This document shows, piece after piece, positions 10,587-20,996 of a DNA stretch of 64,000 nucleotides. Made by a program: the position numbers and the translations under genes. How positions within the stretch are numbered: position 1 is the stretch's first letter; each line of letters starts with the position of its first letter. The notes under the pieces were generated by a model. It saw nothing but the letters and a program-made list of their open reading frames with translations, was not told where the DNA came from and ran no database searches. The DNA is from Xestospongia bergquistia (taxonomy: Eukaryota > Porifera > Demospongiae > Haplosclerida > Petrosiidae): assembly GCA_963965975.1 (NCBI GenBank), contig OZ014420.1, forward strand, positions 6,660,001-6,724,000. Reading direction: 5' to 3'.

Positions 10587-13500
10587 ATGAGCCAAACAAT
10601 TACGTTAACTCGAAAATTGTCAGAGAAACTCGGTACAAAGCCTCTTTGCCTACAAATGGTGAGTTAATAATATGAATTATTGTGAGTGTGACCAATAACT
10701 GACTATGCCCACCCATTTATTAGGCCAGACAGTTATCAGGTTCTTTGTTATCACAAAAAGTCAAAGTGGTAGAAGTTGGACCTAGAGACGGCCTTCAGAA
10801 TGAGAAAGTCAGTTAATTGAGGGTGTGGTTTAATTACTTTTAATGATTCATAATCCATCTATTAATAATAAAAATATCAATATCCATCCTTATATTCACA
10901 ATTTTAGATGGACTTATTATATAACATATTTTTATAATAGTTCATAAAAGTTTCTTATATCTATAGGAAACAGTACCTACTGATATAAAGATACAACTGA
11001 TCGACATGCTCTCAGAGACAGGACTTAAAGTAATCGAAGCGACCAGCTTCGTCTCTCCAAAATGGGTACCCCAGGTACATGATATATTACATAATGGTAC
11101 ATGTACATAGGTGGTGATGTACGTGATGTATTACATAATACATAGGTGCACAATGTATTACATAATGGTGCATGTACATAGGTGGTGATGTACATGATGT
11201 ATTACATAATGGTACATGTGCATAAGTGGGTATTACATTTATATAGATGGGTGACCACAAAGAAGTGATGGCTGGAATAAAGAGACATCCAGGAGTAACC
11301 TATCCTGTATTGGTACCTAATCTACAAGGATTTCAAGCAGCTGTAAGTATGATACTTTGTTAGCGAGTAGATTATAATGTATAAAAAGGGGGTGGGGCCA
11401 AGGACTTGCATCTATCCATAATGTGACTATCCATCCATCCATACTGGCTATCTATCAATATTTGTATTAGCTATCCATGATGTTTTCCAGGTTGATTCAG
11501 GAGCACAAGAGGTTGCCATATTTGGTGCTGCTTCAGAAACATTTAGCAAGTCAGAAGTGACCATTATGTGTTTAGTAAATACTAATATATCTACAGAAAG
11601 AATATCAATTGCAGTATTGATGAGAGTCTAGAGAGGTTTAAACTGGTTACTGAAGCTGCAAAAACACATAGCATTCCTGTTAGAGGGTAAGTTATGAGAT
11701 GATCAATTAATTAATTAATTCATTAATTTGTTCGTTAATTTTCCTCATATATAGCTGTTAATTAATTAATCCATTCTATTAATCATTGATCCATTTAATC
11801 TACATCTATTAATTTAGCTATCTACCATCTGTCCATTGTTGTACACATTCATCCATTTATGTTTAGGTATGTATCTTGTGTGGTGGGCTGTCCTTATGAA
11901 GGAGCCATATCTCCAGAAGCAGTATCCAAGGTAACCTAATATTGTATACATGTAAACAACATTATGTACATGTAAACAACATTATGTACATGTAAACAAA
12001 ACCTATTACCCAATTTCCTTCATAAGCAATAGAAAGAACTGATTATATCCTGTAATAATTATGTTCTATAAAGTGGGAGATGGTCCTTTAAATTTACCAT
12101 AAATATCTGCGTAGCAATGTACTGTCCAAAATCTTGAGATGCTATTGGAGAGTGTGTCTATAAGAAAATGATACATGTATATACAAGGTCATCCCTACAT
12201 AAAGGGTGAGGCTCGTCTATTGTGCAGGCTATAGCTATTCATTGCCTCTATAGTCTTTATTTCTATTGAACTATTGTGTAATTTGTATTTTACAAGATTG
12301 AATGCTTGTATTTTTCAGGTGGCTGTAAGGATGAAGGAGATGGGATGTTATGAGATATCACTAGGAGATACTATTGGTGTGGGAACACCTGGTAAGATCA
12401 TATGGGACACACCAATACTCCCAGTAATAAATATGATCTTAGGTACTAATGTTCACAAGTCCACAATGAGATCTCATCTGATAGTAAGTACTTTCAGTTT
12501 CAATAATATCACACTATGGAGTACTGGATTAGTCCATGCTATTTTACCAGACAGGTCCACACTTAGCATAATGTTGGCTCACCTGGTTGGATAATATGGA
12601 ACACTTCTAGTACTCTCTAGTGTGATATTATTGAAACTGAAAGTACTTATGAGATCTCACTGTGGACTTGTGAACATCAGTACTTAGGATCAAATTTATT
12701 ACTGAGAGTAGGATAGCTACTTAGTAAAAACTCTAGACTCATGAACATCAGTACTTACCACAGTGACCTAGAATAGCTACTATTAGTAAGCTCTAGACTA
12801 GTGAACATCAGTACTTACTACAGTGACCTAGGATAGCTACCATTAGTAAGCTCTAGACTAGTAAACATCAGTACTTACCACAGTGACCTACATAGCTACC
12901 GTTAGTAAGCTCTAGACTAGTAAACATCAGTACTTACTACAGTGACCTAGGATAGCTACCATTAGTAAGTTTTAGACTTCACTACCATAATGATCTAGTT
13001 CTATTTCTAACAATTATATTTTTTTTTTATTCTTTAGCCTCAATAGCAGAAATGCTACGAGTTGTGTCCTCACATCTACCAATGTCTTGTCTTGCCATCC
13101 ATTGTCATGATACTTATGGACAAGCATTAGCTAACATACTAGTTGCATTACAGGTACAACTGGTTTTTGAAACCTGTTTAGATTTTAGAGGAGAGCTTAA
13201 CAATAGAGGAGGTGGTAGTTTTGATTGTTATCAAAATTAGAATGGGAACTGATATCTGTTGAGCCTTAATACTATAATGTATAGTTAGTATCTATTGTCC
13301 ACCTGTTCATCCATCTACCCATTCATCTGTCCATTCATCATTCATTCATCCATCTATCATCCGTCCATTCTAGATGGGTATATCAGTTGTTGATTCATCT
13401 ATCTGTGGTCTCGGTGGCTGTCCCTATGCAGCAGGTGCTTCTGGTAACGTGGCAACTGAAGATGTAGTGTACATGTTAAATGGAGTGGGTATTGAAACGG

Positions 13501-13688
13501 TGAGTAATGAAATGATACTAGTCTCATTCTCAAACTGACTTGAGACCAGCAGATTGGAATATTTTCAATTGTTGTTATTTTAGGGGATTGACTTACAGAA
13601 ACTTGTTCAAACTGGAGTCTTCATATCAGACTATTTAGGTCGGAAACCTTCATCTAAAGTGACACAAGCTTTGTCTTCTCATCTGTGA
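10587..13688 (+). CDS. HMGCL: Hydroxymethylglutaryl-CoA lyase, mitochondrial (complete copy)
   Basis: Eleven exons: 10587-10658, 10724-10807, 10967-11074, 11247-11342, 11491-11549, 11597-11686, 11867-11930, 12319-12391, 13038-13153, 13374-13499 and 13584-13688. They give 330 residues; human HMGCL has 325. The enzyme cleaves HMG-CoA to acetoacetate and acetyl-CoA, the last step of ketogenesis and leucine breakdown. Hallmarks are [55 protein letters not shown] and the active-site Cys loop [14 protein letters not shown]. The N-terminus ([18 protein letters not shown]..) is basic with few acidic residues, consistent with a mitochondrial targeting peptide. There is no PTS1-like end: it finishes SSHL. 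Broken copies of its 3' exons lie downstream. Confidence 0.95.
11070..11245. repeat. Short tandem repeats in HMGCL intron 3
   Basis: Imperfect copies of a ~45-60 bp unit containing GATGTATTACATAATGGTAC and ATGTACATAGGTGGTGATGT fill most of the intron. Confidence 0.75.
12418..12711. repeat. Large inverted repeat (foldback) in HMGCL intron 8
   Basis: The left arm (about 12418-12527) contains ACTTTCAGTTTCAATAATAT. Its reverse complement is in the right arm (about 12608-12711, ATATTATTGAAACTGAAAGT). The arms are ~105 bp around an ~80-bp loop. The same foldback recurs in the duplicated HMGCL fragment at 17329-17637. It may be a foldback or MITE-like element; no target-site duplication was resolved. 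Confidence 0.85.
12670..12985. repeat. ~62-bp tandem repeat in HMGCL intron 8
   Basis: About five copies of a unit containing CTCTAGACTAGTGAACATCA and GTACTTACCACAGTGACCTA follow directly on the right arm of the foldback. A related sequence (GTACTTACCACAGTGACTCA) occurs near 61556, about 49 kb away. Confidence 0.85.
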
Positions 13689-13714
13689 AAATATTAATGA
13701 TTTTTATTAATAAT

Positions 13715-13721
13715 CATTATA

Positions 13722-13756
<35 letters not shown>

Positions 13757-13757
13757 T
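13715..13757. repeat. (ATT)n microsatellite
   Basis: A run of ATT triplets lies between the HMGCL stop and the first TRIM-like gene. Confidence 0.9.
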
Positions 13758-13843
13758 GTTTTTTAAAAAAATACTCTTTTATAATACTATGAATATTGTT
13801 AAAACTGTTATAAAAACTGACCAACTTTGTTATTCGAGAAACA

Positions 13844-15688
13844 ATGGCGACGTTTGAAGACGAAGGTGTTCCACATGTACAATTTGATGACGAATCTCCT
13901 GTTCATTCACGTACTCCAACTCCACAACGTCAAAGATGTTTGTCTGCACAATTACATGATGAACAACAGGACGAACAAGAAGAGGCACAAACTTCAAGAG
14001 GTTTTGAGATTGAATCGATTCTACGCCACCTAACTTGTCCACTTTGTGGAAATCTCTTTACTGATCCGAGATCATTGCCGTGTTTAGATTCCTTTTGTTC
14101 TGGTTGTCTCAATCAAAATATAAGAGAAAAACTTGAAGAGTGGAGGAAGTTAGCTGTAGAGCGAGAAGAGGAACGCCGTCGCCACCTAGTTGAAGAGGAA
14201 CAAGACCAGTTCGATGAGCAAGATGAACACAGTACTATACCCACACAGTCTAGCCCAGATAATGCTTCAAGTATCTCTACTGTTGACAGTCTTGTTAGTG
14301 ATTTTCAATATCAATGTCCGTTAGGTTGTGAGTGTGATACCGGTATCAATGTGGATGAAGACGGGACTGTACAAGAACTTAGTTTCCCACGTTTAAATAG
14401 AGTTATTGTCAATCTTATACACACCTTAGAACTTAAAAAAAATGTACCAAAAGGAACTATTATATGCGGAGAATGTCAGGTCCCTGATTCTGTTGCTATT
14501 GCCGTCTGTAACAATAAAGAATGTGCCAACAAGCCTCTCTGTGGTCCATGTCTTGATCATCATCTGAGAGCTTCAACCACAAGAGAACATCGTATTGTTC
14601 ACCCTAGTATAAGAGTCCAAGAAAGAGACTCTGGTGCCAGACCTGATCCAGATCCACCTGATGAATGGAAATACTTTCCTCGTCGAAGTTGGTACTGTCA
14701 TGACCATCCCACTAATCCAGTAGACCGATATTGTAAAGATTGTGATGAAGTAATTTGTCAAGACTGTAGTAGTATTGCTAGTCATCATCAAAGGTGTCCT
14801 AATGTTGTCATGGCGGAGACATATTGTGAAGAAGAGTATCCACCCATCGTTCAAAAAATAGATGACGTAGAGAAGTTGCAAAAAAAATTCAAAGCTGGTA
14901 TAAAAAATATTGAGTCAATAACAGATAGTTTACATGAGAGAAGAGATTTCATTATAACATCAATAACAGAACATTGTGAGAATTTGATTCAAGATCTTCA
15001 AAACCAACGTGATGTTTTGATCCAACAAACTCGTGAAATTTGTGATTTAAAGACCAGACAACTTGATGAGCGCCAAAAAATGTTACAACGTGTATCGGAA
15101 ACGTTTGTCCGAAGTTTAGATTTTATTCGTGACATAGTAAATGCTGCAATTCCTGTAGAGTTCATGTTTCTGAAAACACAACTAGTGGAACGATTAAGTT
15201 ATTTAATAACTCACTATACAAACTACGATTGTATCCCCAATGACAATGAATATATATATTTCTATTTAAACAGCATGTTCAATATTACTGGAACCATTGG
15301 TATTGTCTATAGCACTCCCTGTGTTGAAGAATTCACAATTTGTAACTTTCCACGACATCTAAGAGCCCAAAGAGTATATTCATTTCAAGTTATAACCCGG
15401 GACATATTTCGTACCAGAGTACGGGGCCATAAGCTATTACCACTTCAAGCGTCTGTTACATATATGGAAAGCAATACTCCTGATGAAGATAATGACAGCT
15501 ATACATCAGATGGACAGCAGACTTTGGATTGTTTTGTTCATCATGATAATGATAACAGTATTTATACTGTATATATATTTCTGGCTACTTCGGGTTATTA
15601 TCGAATATCTGTATACTCTCCACAACCACCACCCATTAATCGTCTCTATGTTCATGGTTGTCCAAAACGAGTTTATGTTGAACCATAA
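13844..15688 (+). CDS. TRIM-like RING/B-box/coiled-coil protein, copy 1
   Basis: A single exon encodes 614 residues. An acidic N-terminus (1-55) precedes a RING-like half LTCPLCGN..PCLDSFCSGC (C64, C67, C80, C85, C88). A ~70-residue charged insert follows, then CPLGCEC near residue 158. Two B-box-like zinc regions come next (IICGECQVPDSVAIAVC and WYCHDHPTNPVDRYCKDC), then a coiled coil at about 330-420. The C-terminal beta domain ends GCPKRVYVEP, resembling a filamin/Ig repeat as in TRIM2/TRIM71-type proteins. Such proteins are usually E3 ligases or scaffolds. The RING is unusual: Asp sits where His normally binds zinc (PCLDSFC), and the last Cys pair is CxxxC. The start ATG follows the HMGCL stop by 155 bp. 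Confidence 0.85.
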   Translation: MATFEDEGVPHVQFDDESPVHSRTPTPQRQRCLSAQLHDEQQDEQEEAQTSRGFEIESILRHLTCPLCGNLFTDPRSLPCLDSFCSGCLNQNIREKLEEWRKLAVEREEERRRHLVEEEQDQFDEQDEHSTIPTQSSPDNASSISTVDSLVSDFQYQCPLGCECDTGINVDEDGTVQELSFPRLNRVIVNLIHTLELKKNVPKGTIICGECQVPDSVAIAVCNNKECANKPLCGPCLDHHLRASTTREHRIVHPSIRVQERDSGARPDPDPPDEWKYFPRRSWYCHDHPTNPVDRYCKDCDEVICQDCSSIASHHQRCPNVVMAETYCEEEYPPIVQKIDDVEKLQKKFKAGIKNIESITDSLHERRDFIITSITEHCENLIQDLQNQRDVLIQQTREICDLKTRQLDERQKMLQRVSETFVRSLDFIRDIVNAAIPVEFMFLKTQLVERLSYLITHYTNYDCIPNDNEYIYFYLNSMFNITGTIGIVYSTPCVEEFTICNFPRHLRAQRVYSFQVITRDIFRTRVRGHKLLPLQASVTYMESNTPDEDNDSYTSDGQQTLDCFVHHDNDNSIYTVYIFLATSGYYRISVYSPQPPPINRLYVHGCPKRVYVEP

Positions 15689-17160
15689 GTGTTAATGAAA
15701 TGTTATCTTTGATACTCTAGACAAAACAAACAGTATAATTAATATTATTATTTCGTATTAATTAATTATGGACTTTTTATAGAGATGGGTGTGGCACAAG
15801 AATTAAAATTGCTATGGCTACAACTGCAACGATTTGCTAGTAACTCGACGGATCCATCTTCTCACATTCATTATGAAGATATTTCTGGCCTTCTACTGAA
15901 GATTTATGGTAATAGTCAGAGGCAAATAGAAGTTAATAGATTTAGAAGTTAAGATGCATAGGGGTAGGAAAGGGGGCTGAAGCCCCCCTGATTTGCACTT
16001 AAGACTATGTACACGATAACCTCTTGTATGAAGTGGTTATTGTGTTAATTTGTGTACATTAACAATCAATCACCACATTATTGTGTGGTCATGTTACCTT
16101 CTGTAAAATTAATTGCTATAACAAAAGTATTAATAGAACAGAATGCACCTTTTCAACCTTACGCTGACTAAAAAATTACCTACAAAGTGCTATGACTCAA
16201 GAACAACTAAATCTTGTCATGTTGTTACATACACATAAGGACTGTACTGATAACATAAACTTATTAGAAATAGCTAAAGAGTTTGTTTCCTTTAACGACA
16301 GACAAATTAATTTTTTTGGTCATTTTTGGATGTGTGATAATATAACGCATCTAAATATAAGGTCAGCCCCTCCTAACTTAAACTTCATTCCTACTATTCT
16401 GGATGAATGGATGGATGGGTAAATATATGGATGAATGGATGTGGATGGAGTTATATTACTTCTTCAGACATTCATTTGGAAATGCTGATGTAGCATTTAC
16501 CTTACAATCTGGAGGGAAATGTTTCAATTATTCTATTGGTCTGGATGAAGTAGGAAGAGAAAAGGTGCATTACATCATATGATGTAACAATGACATCATT
16601 TTAAAATACATCAATATATTGGTATGGAACCAAGTGGTAGTCATTTTAACAGAATGACTCTTAACAAAAATGGTAGACAGGAAGACATAATTAAGTATTA
16701 TTTTAAAAACTCTGCTTTTATAGGGATACCTCATAATCCTATGATAAATGCAGGTGCTATTGTTCTGTGTTCATTGATTAAGCCACACCTCTCACTTCAT
16801 AAGAGAATAAACTTTGTAAGTATCAGGAAACATGAAGTTTTAATGAAATGTTTTCTTCAATAGATGTTACACAAATACAATGAATATGCTGGTTTACCAA
16901 AACGATCTATAAAATGTGATATGATAGCGTAAGTTTATAATATGTTTGTGTGTGTGATGTGTGATATGTGATAATGTATCTGTCTCTTATTCTTCAGATG
17001 TGACTTAGAGATGGAGAATTGTGATAGAAACATGGCATTGTTATATTACAACAAATCTAAAGATGTTAGTAATATTAATGTAATACTCAGTGTATCAATT
17101 TTTCTCTGTAGTCACTCCCTCCCAGTGCATCTCTTGATGATACTATCAAACTATGATGTG
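15689..17160 (+). pseudogene. Glutaminase (GLS) fragment, unit 1 of the triplicated locus
   Basis: This is a decayed copy of the GLS gene at 23201-26666. Its leader and exon 1 (15783-15945) are present, but the segment matching 23090-23285 is deleted and the frame soon stops. Exons 2-4 are missing or replaced by unmatched sequence (about 15960-16460, including an open frame at 16192-16422 with no recognisable domain). Copies of exons 5-10 follow: 16468-16564, about 16600-16680, 16724-16815, 16864-16928, 16998-17064 and 17112-17154. The acceptor of the exon-6 copy is lost (ATTAG in the intact gene, AAAA here). The similarity ends abruptly at about 17155, before HMGCL-derived sequence. Confidence 0.9.
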
Positions 17161-17169
17161 ATGTGATAA

Positions 17170-18247
17170 TATTTTTTTAAAGTATTGACCAATTATAATT
17201 TATGTGATTGAATACTATTATTTTTCAGGTGGCTATAAAGATGAAGGAGATGGGATGTTATGAGATATCACTAGGAGATACTATTGGTATGGGTACACCT
17301 GGTAAGATCGTATGGCACACACTAGTACTGACAGTAATAAATTTGATCCTACGTACTAATATTCACAAATCCACAGTGAGATCTGATCTGATATAATATA
17401 CTTTCAGTTTCAATAATATCACACTAGGGAGTACTGGAATAGGGGTTTCCATGCTATTTTACCAGACAGGCCCACACTATTGCATAATGTTGGCTCACCT
17501 ATAGTAGGATAATACAGACTGCTTCTATTCCAGTACTCCCTAGTGTGATATTATTGAAACTGAAAGTACTTACTATCAGATGAGATCTCACTGTGACTTG
17601 TGAACATCAGTTACCTAGGATCATATTTATTACTGGAAATATGATAGCTACTCATTACCACATTCTAGACTAGTAAACATTAGTAATTTACTACAGTAAC
17701 CTATGATAGCTAGTTGCATTACAGGTACAACTGGTTTTGAAACCTGTTTAAATTTTAGAAGGAGAGCTTAACAATAGAGGAGGTGGTAGTTTTGATTGTT
17801 ATCTAAATTTGAATGGGAACTGAAATCTGTTGAGGCTTAGTACTATTGTGTAGTTAGTATCTATTGTCTTCATTGAAATTAAACTACCCATTCATCTGTC
17901 CATTCATCCATCTATCATCCGTCCATTCTAGATGGGTATATCAGTTGTTGATTCATCTATCTGTGGTCTCGGTGGCTGTCCCTATGCAGCAGGTGCTTCT
18001 GGTAACGTGGCAACTGAAGATGTAGTGTACATGTTAAATGGAGTGGGTATTGAAACAGTGAGTAATGAAATGATACTAGTCTCATTTCCATATTAACTAG
18101 AGACCAAGCAGATTGGAATATTTTCAATTGTTGTTATTTTAGGGGATTGACTTACAGAAACTTGTTCAAACTGGAGTCTTTATATCGGACTATTTAGGTT
18201 GGAAACCTTCATCTAAAGTGACACAAGCTCTGTCTTCTCATCTGTGA
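17170..18247 (+). pseudogene. HMGCL fragment, unit 2
   Basis: Only 3' parts of HMGCL remain: exon 8 (17229-17301, [16 protein letters not shown]), the intronic foldback, the last bases of exon 9 (about 17709-17725), exon 10 (17932-18057) and exon 11 (18143-18247). Exons 1-7 and most of exon 9, including the HCHD metal-binding motif, are gone, so no lyase can be made. Exons 10 and 11 are nearly identical to the intact gene, which suggests recent duplication or conversion. Confidence 0.92.
17329..17637. repeat. Second copy of the intronic foldback
   Basis: Arms at about 17329-17442 and 17524-17637 are inverted copies of each other and match the foldback at 12418-12711. It was carried along with the HMGCL fragment. 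The 62-bp tandem repeat beside it is nearly lost here. Confidence 0.85.
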
Positions 18248-18366
18248 AAATATTAATAATTTTTAATAATAATTATTATTGTTTTAATACATTTTATAGT
18301 ACTATGAATATAGTTAAAACTGTTATAAAAAAAGTGACCAACTTAATTAAGTTTATTGTTGGAACA

Positions 18367-20214
18367 ATGGCGACGTCTGAAGACGAAGGTGTTCAACATG
18401 TACAATTTGAGGACGAATCTCCTGTTCATTCACGTACTCCTACTCCACAACGTCAAAGACGTTTGTCTGCACAATTACAAGATGAACAAGAAGAGGCACA
18501 AACTTCAAGAGGATTTGAGATCGAATCGATTCTACGCCATTTAACTTGTCCACTTTGTGGAAATCTCTTTACTGATCCGAGATCGTTGCCGTGTTTAGAT
18601 TCCTTTTGTTCTGGTTGTCTCAAACAAAATATAAGAGAAAAGCTTGAAGAGTGGAGGAAGTTAGCAGCAGAGCGAGAAGAGGAACGGCGTCGCCTAGTCG
18701 AAGAGGAACAGGAACAGGACCAGTCAGATGACGAACAAGACCAGTCCGACGAGGAAGATGAACACAGTACTATACCCTCGCAGTCTAGCCCAGTTAACAC
18801 TCCCAGTATCTCTACTGTTGTCAGTGATTTTCAATATCAATGTCCGTTAGGTTGTGAGTGTGATTCCGGTATCAATGTGGATGAAGACGGGACTGTACAA
18901 GAACCTGGTCTCCCACGTTTAAATAGTGTTATTGTCAATCTTATACACACCTTAGAACTTAAAAAAAATGTACCAAAAGGAACTATTATATGTGGAGAAT
19001 GTCAGCTTCCTGATTCTGTTGCTATTGCCATCTGTAACAACGAGGAATGTGCCAACAAGCCTCTCTGTGGTCCATGTCTTGATCATCATCTGAGAGCTTC
19101 AACAACAAGAGAACATCGTATTGTTCACCCTAGTATAAGAGTCCAAGAAAGAGACTCTGGTGCCAGACCTGATCCAGATCCACCTGATGAATGGAAATAT
19201 TTTGCTCGTCGAAGTTGGTACTGTCATGACCATCCCACTAATCCAGTAGATCGATATTGTAAAGATTGTGATGAAGTGATTTGTCGAGACTGCAGTGATA
19301 TTGCTAGTCGTCATCGAAGGTGTCCTAATGTTGACATGGCGGAGACATATTGTGAAGAAGAGTATGCACCCATCGTTCAAAAAATAGATGACGTAGAGAA
19401 GTTGCAAAAAAAATTCAAAGCAGGTATAAAAAATATTGAGTCAATAACAGATAGTTTACATGAGAGAAGAGAATTCATAATAACATCAATAACAGAACAT
19501 TGTGATAATTTGATTCAAGATCTTCAAAACCAACGTGATGACTTGATAAGACAAACTCGTGAAATTTGTGACTTAAAGACTAGACAACTTGATGAGCGCC
19601 AAAAAATGTTACAACGCGTATCGGAAACGTTTGTCCGAAGTTTAGATTTTATTCGTGACATAGTAAATGCTGCAATTCCTGTAGAGTTCATGTTTCTGAA
19701 AACACAACTAGTGGAACGATTAAATTATTTAATAACTCACTATACAAACTACGATTGTATCCCTAATGACAACGAATATATATATTTCTATTTAAACAGC
19801 ATGTTCAATATTACTGGAGCCATTGGTATTGTCTATAGCACTCCCTGTATTGAAGAATTCACAATTTGTAACTTTCCACGACGTCTAAGAGCCCAAAGAG
19901 TATATTCATTTCAAGTTATAACCCGGGACATATTTCGTACCAGAGTACGGGGCCATGAGTTATTACCACTTCAAGCATCTGTTACATATATGGAAAGCAA
20001 TACCCCTGGTGAAGATAATGACAGCTATACGTCAGATGGACAGCAGAGTTTGGATTGTTTTGTTCATCATGATAATGATAACAGTATTTATACTGTATAT
20101 ATATTTCTGGCTACTTCGGGTTATTATCGAGTGTCTGTATATTCTCCACAACCACCACCTATTAATCGTTTCTACGTTCATGGTTGTCCAAAACAAGTTT
20201 ATGTTGAACCATAA
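18367..20214 (+). CDS. TRIM-like RING/B-box/coiled-coil protein, copy 2
   Basis: A single exon encodes 615 residues, very similar to copy 1 throughout. I chose the ATG at 18367 because it matches the copy 1 start (MATSEDEGVQHVQ against MATFEDEGVPHVQ); an open frame extends upstream to 18244 but overlaps the HMGCL fragment. Domain order is the same: RING-like half with PCLDSFCSGC, a charged insert slightly longer here (EEEQEQDQSDDEQDQSDEED), CPLGCEC, two B-boxes, a coiled coil, and a C-terminal filamin/Ig-like domain ending GCPKQVYVEP. The Asp-for-His change is kept. An AATAAA follows at about 20267. The reading frame is fully open, so it is probably functional. Confidence 0.85.
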   Translation: MATSEDEGVQHVQFEDESPVHSRTPTPQRQRRLSAQLQDEQEEAQTSRGFEIESILRHLTCPLCGNLFTDPRSLPCLDSFCSGCLKQNIREKLEEWRKLAAEREEERRRLVEEEQEQDQSDDEQDQSDEEDEHSTIPSQSSPVNTPSISTVVSDFQYQCPLGCECDSGINVDEDGTVQEPGLPRLNSVIVNLIHTLELKKNVPKGTIICGECQLPDSVAIAICNNEECANKPLCGPCLDHHLRASTTREHRIVHPSIRVQERDSGARPDPDPPDEWKYFARRSWYCHDHPTNPVDRYCKDCDEVICRDCSDIASRHRRCPNVDMAETYCEEEYAPIVQKIDDVEKLQKKFKAGIKNIESITDSLHERREFIITSITEHCDNLIQDLQNQRDDLIRQTREICDLKTRQLDERQKMLQRVSETFVRSLDFIRDIVNAAIPVEFMFLKTQLVERLNYLITHYTNYDCIPNDNEYIYFYLNSMFNITGAIGIVYSTPCIEEFTICNFPRRLRAQRVYSFQVITRDIFRTRVRGHELLPLQASVTYMESNTPGEDNDSYTSDGQQSLDCFVHHDNDNSIYTVYIFLATSGYYRVSVYSPQPPPINRFYVHGCPKQVYVEP

Positions 20215-20329
20215 CTATTAATGAGATGTTGTTATTTTTGATACGCTAGACCACTTTATTTATTTAATAAAACAAACAGTATAAATTATAATATTTTGTG
20301 TTAATTGATTATGAAATAATATCTTTTTA

Positions 20330-20849
20330 TAGAGATAGTTGTGGCACATACTAGTTGCATTACAGGTACAAATGAACATGTTTAGATTTTAGAAGAAGAG
20401 CTTAACAATAGAGGAGGTGGTAGTTTTGATTGTTATCAAAACAGAATGGGAACTGAGGAGCATTAATACTATAATGTTTAGTTAGTATCAACCCATTCAT
20501 CTGTCCATCTATCTATCCATTCATCATTCATTCATTTATCAATTCTAGATGGGTATATTGGTTGTCGATTCATCTATCTGTGGTCTCAGTGGCTGTCCCT
20601 ATGCAGCATGTGCTTCCAGTAATGTGGCAACTGAAGATGTGGTGTACATGTTAAATGGAGTAGGTATTGAAATGGTGAGTTATGGAATGTTATGTTCCCC
20701 ATACTGACTTGAGATGAAGTGGATTGGAATATTTTCAATTGTCGTTAATTTAGGGGATTGACTTACAGAAACTTGGAGTCTTTATATTGGACTATTTAGG
20801 TCGGAAACCTTCATCTAAAGTGACACAAGCTTTGTCTTCTCATCTGTGA
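20330..20849 (+). pseudogene. HMGCL fragment, unit 3 (most decayed)
   Basis: This fragment begins at a truncated copy of the GLS leader (about 20330-20347) fused directly to the tail of HMGCL exon 9 (20348-20366). Exon 10 (20549-20674) and exon 11 (20754-20849) follow. The active-site loop [14 protein letters not shown] has become [14 protein letters not shown], and exon 11 has a 9-bp deletion. No catalytic gene remains. Confidence 0.9.
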
Positions 20850-20996
20850 AAATATTAATAATTTTTATTAATAATTATCATTATAATTATTGTTTTAAAA
20901 ATTAATACTCTTAATATAATACTATGAACATAGTTAAAACTGTTATAAACTGTTATAAACGTGATGAACTTAACTACGCTTACTATTCGAGAAACG

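Noticed and set aside
18244-18366. N-terminal extension of TRIM copy 2 from an upstream ATG
   Set aside because: It overlaps the HMGCL exon 11 copy and has no counterpart in copy 1; the ATG at 18367 aligns with copy 1.
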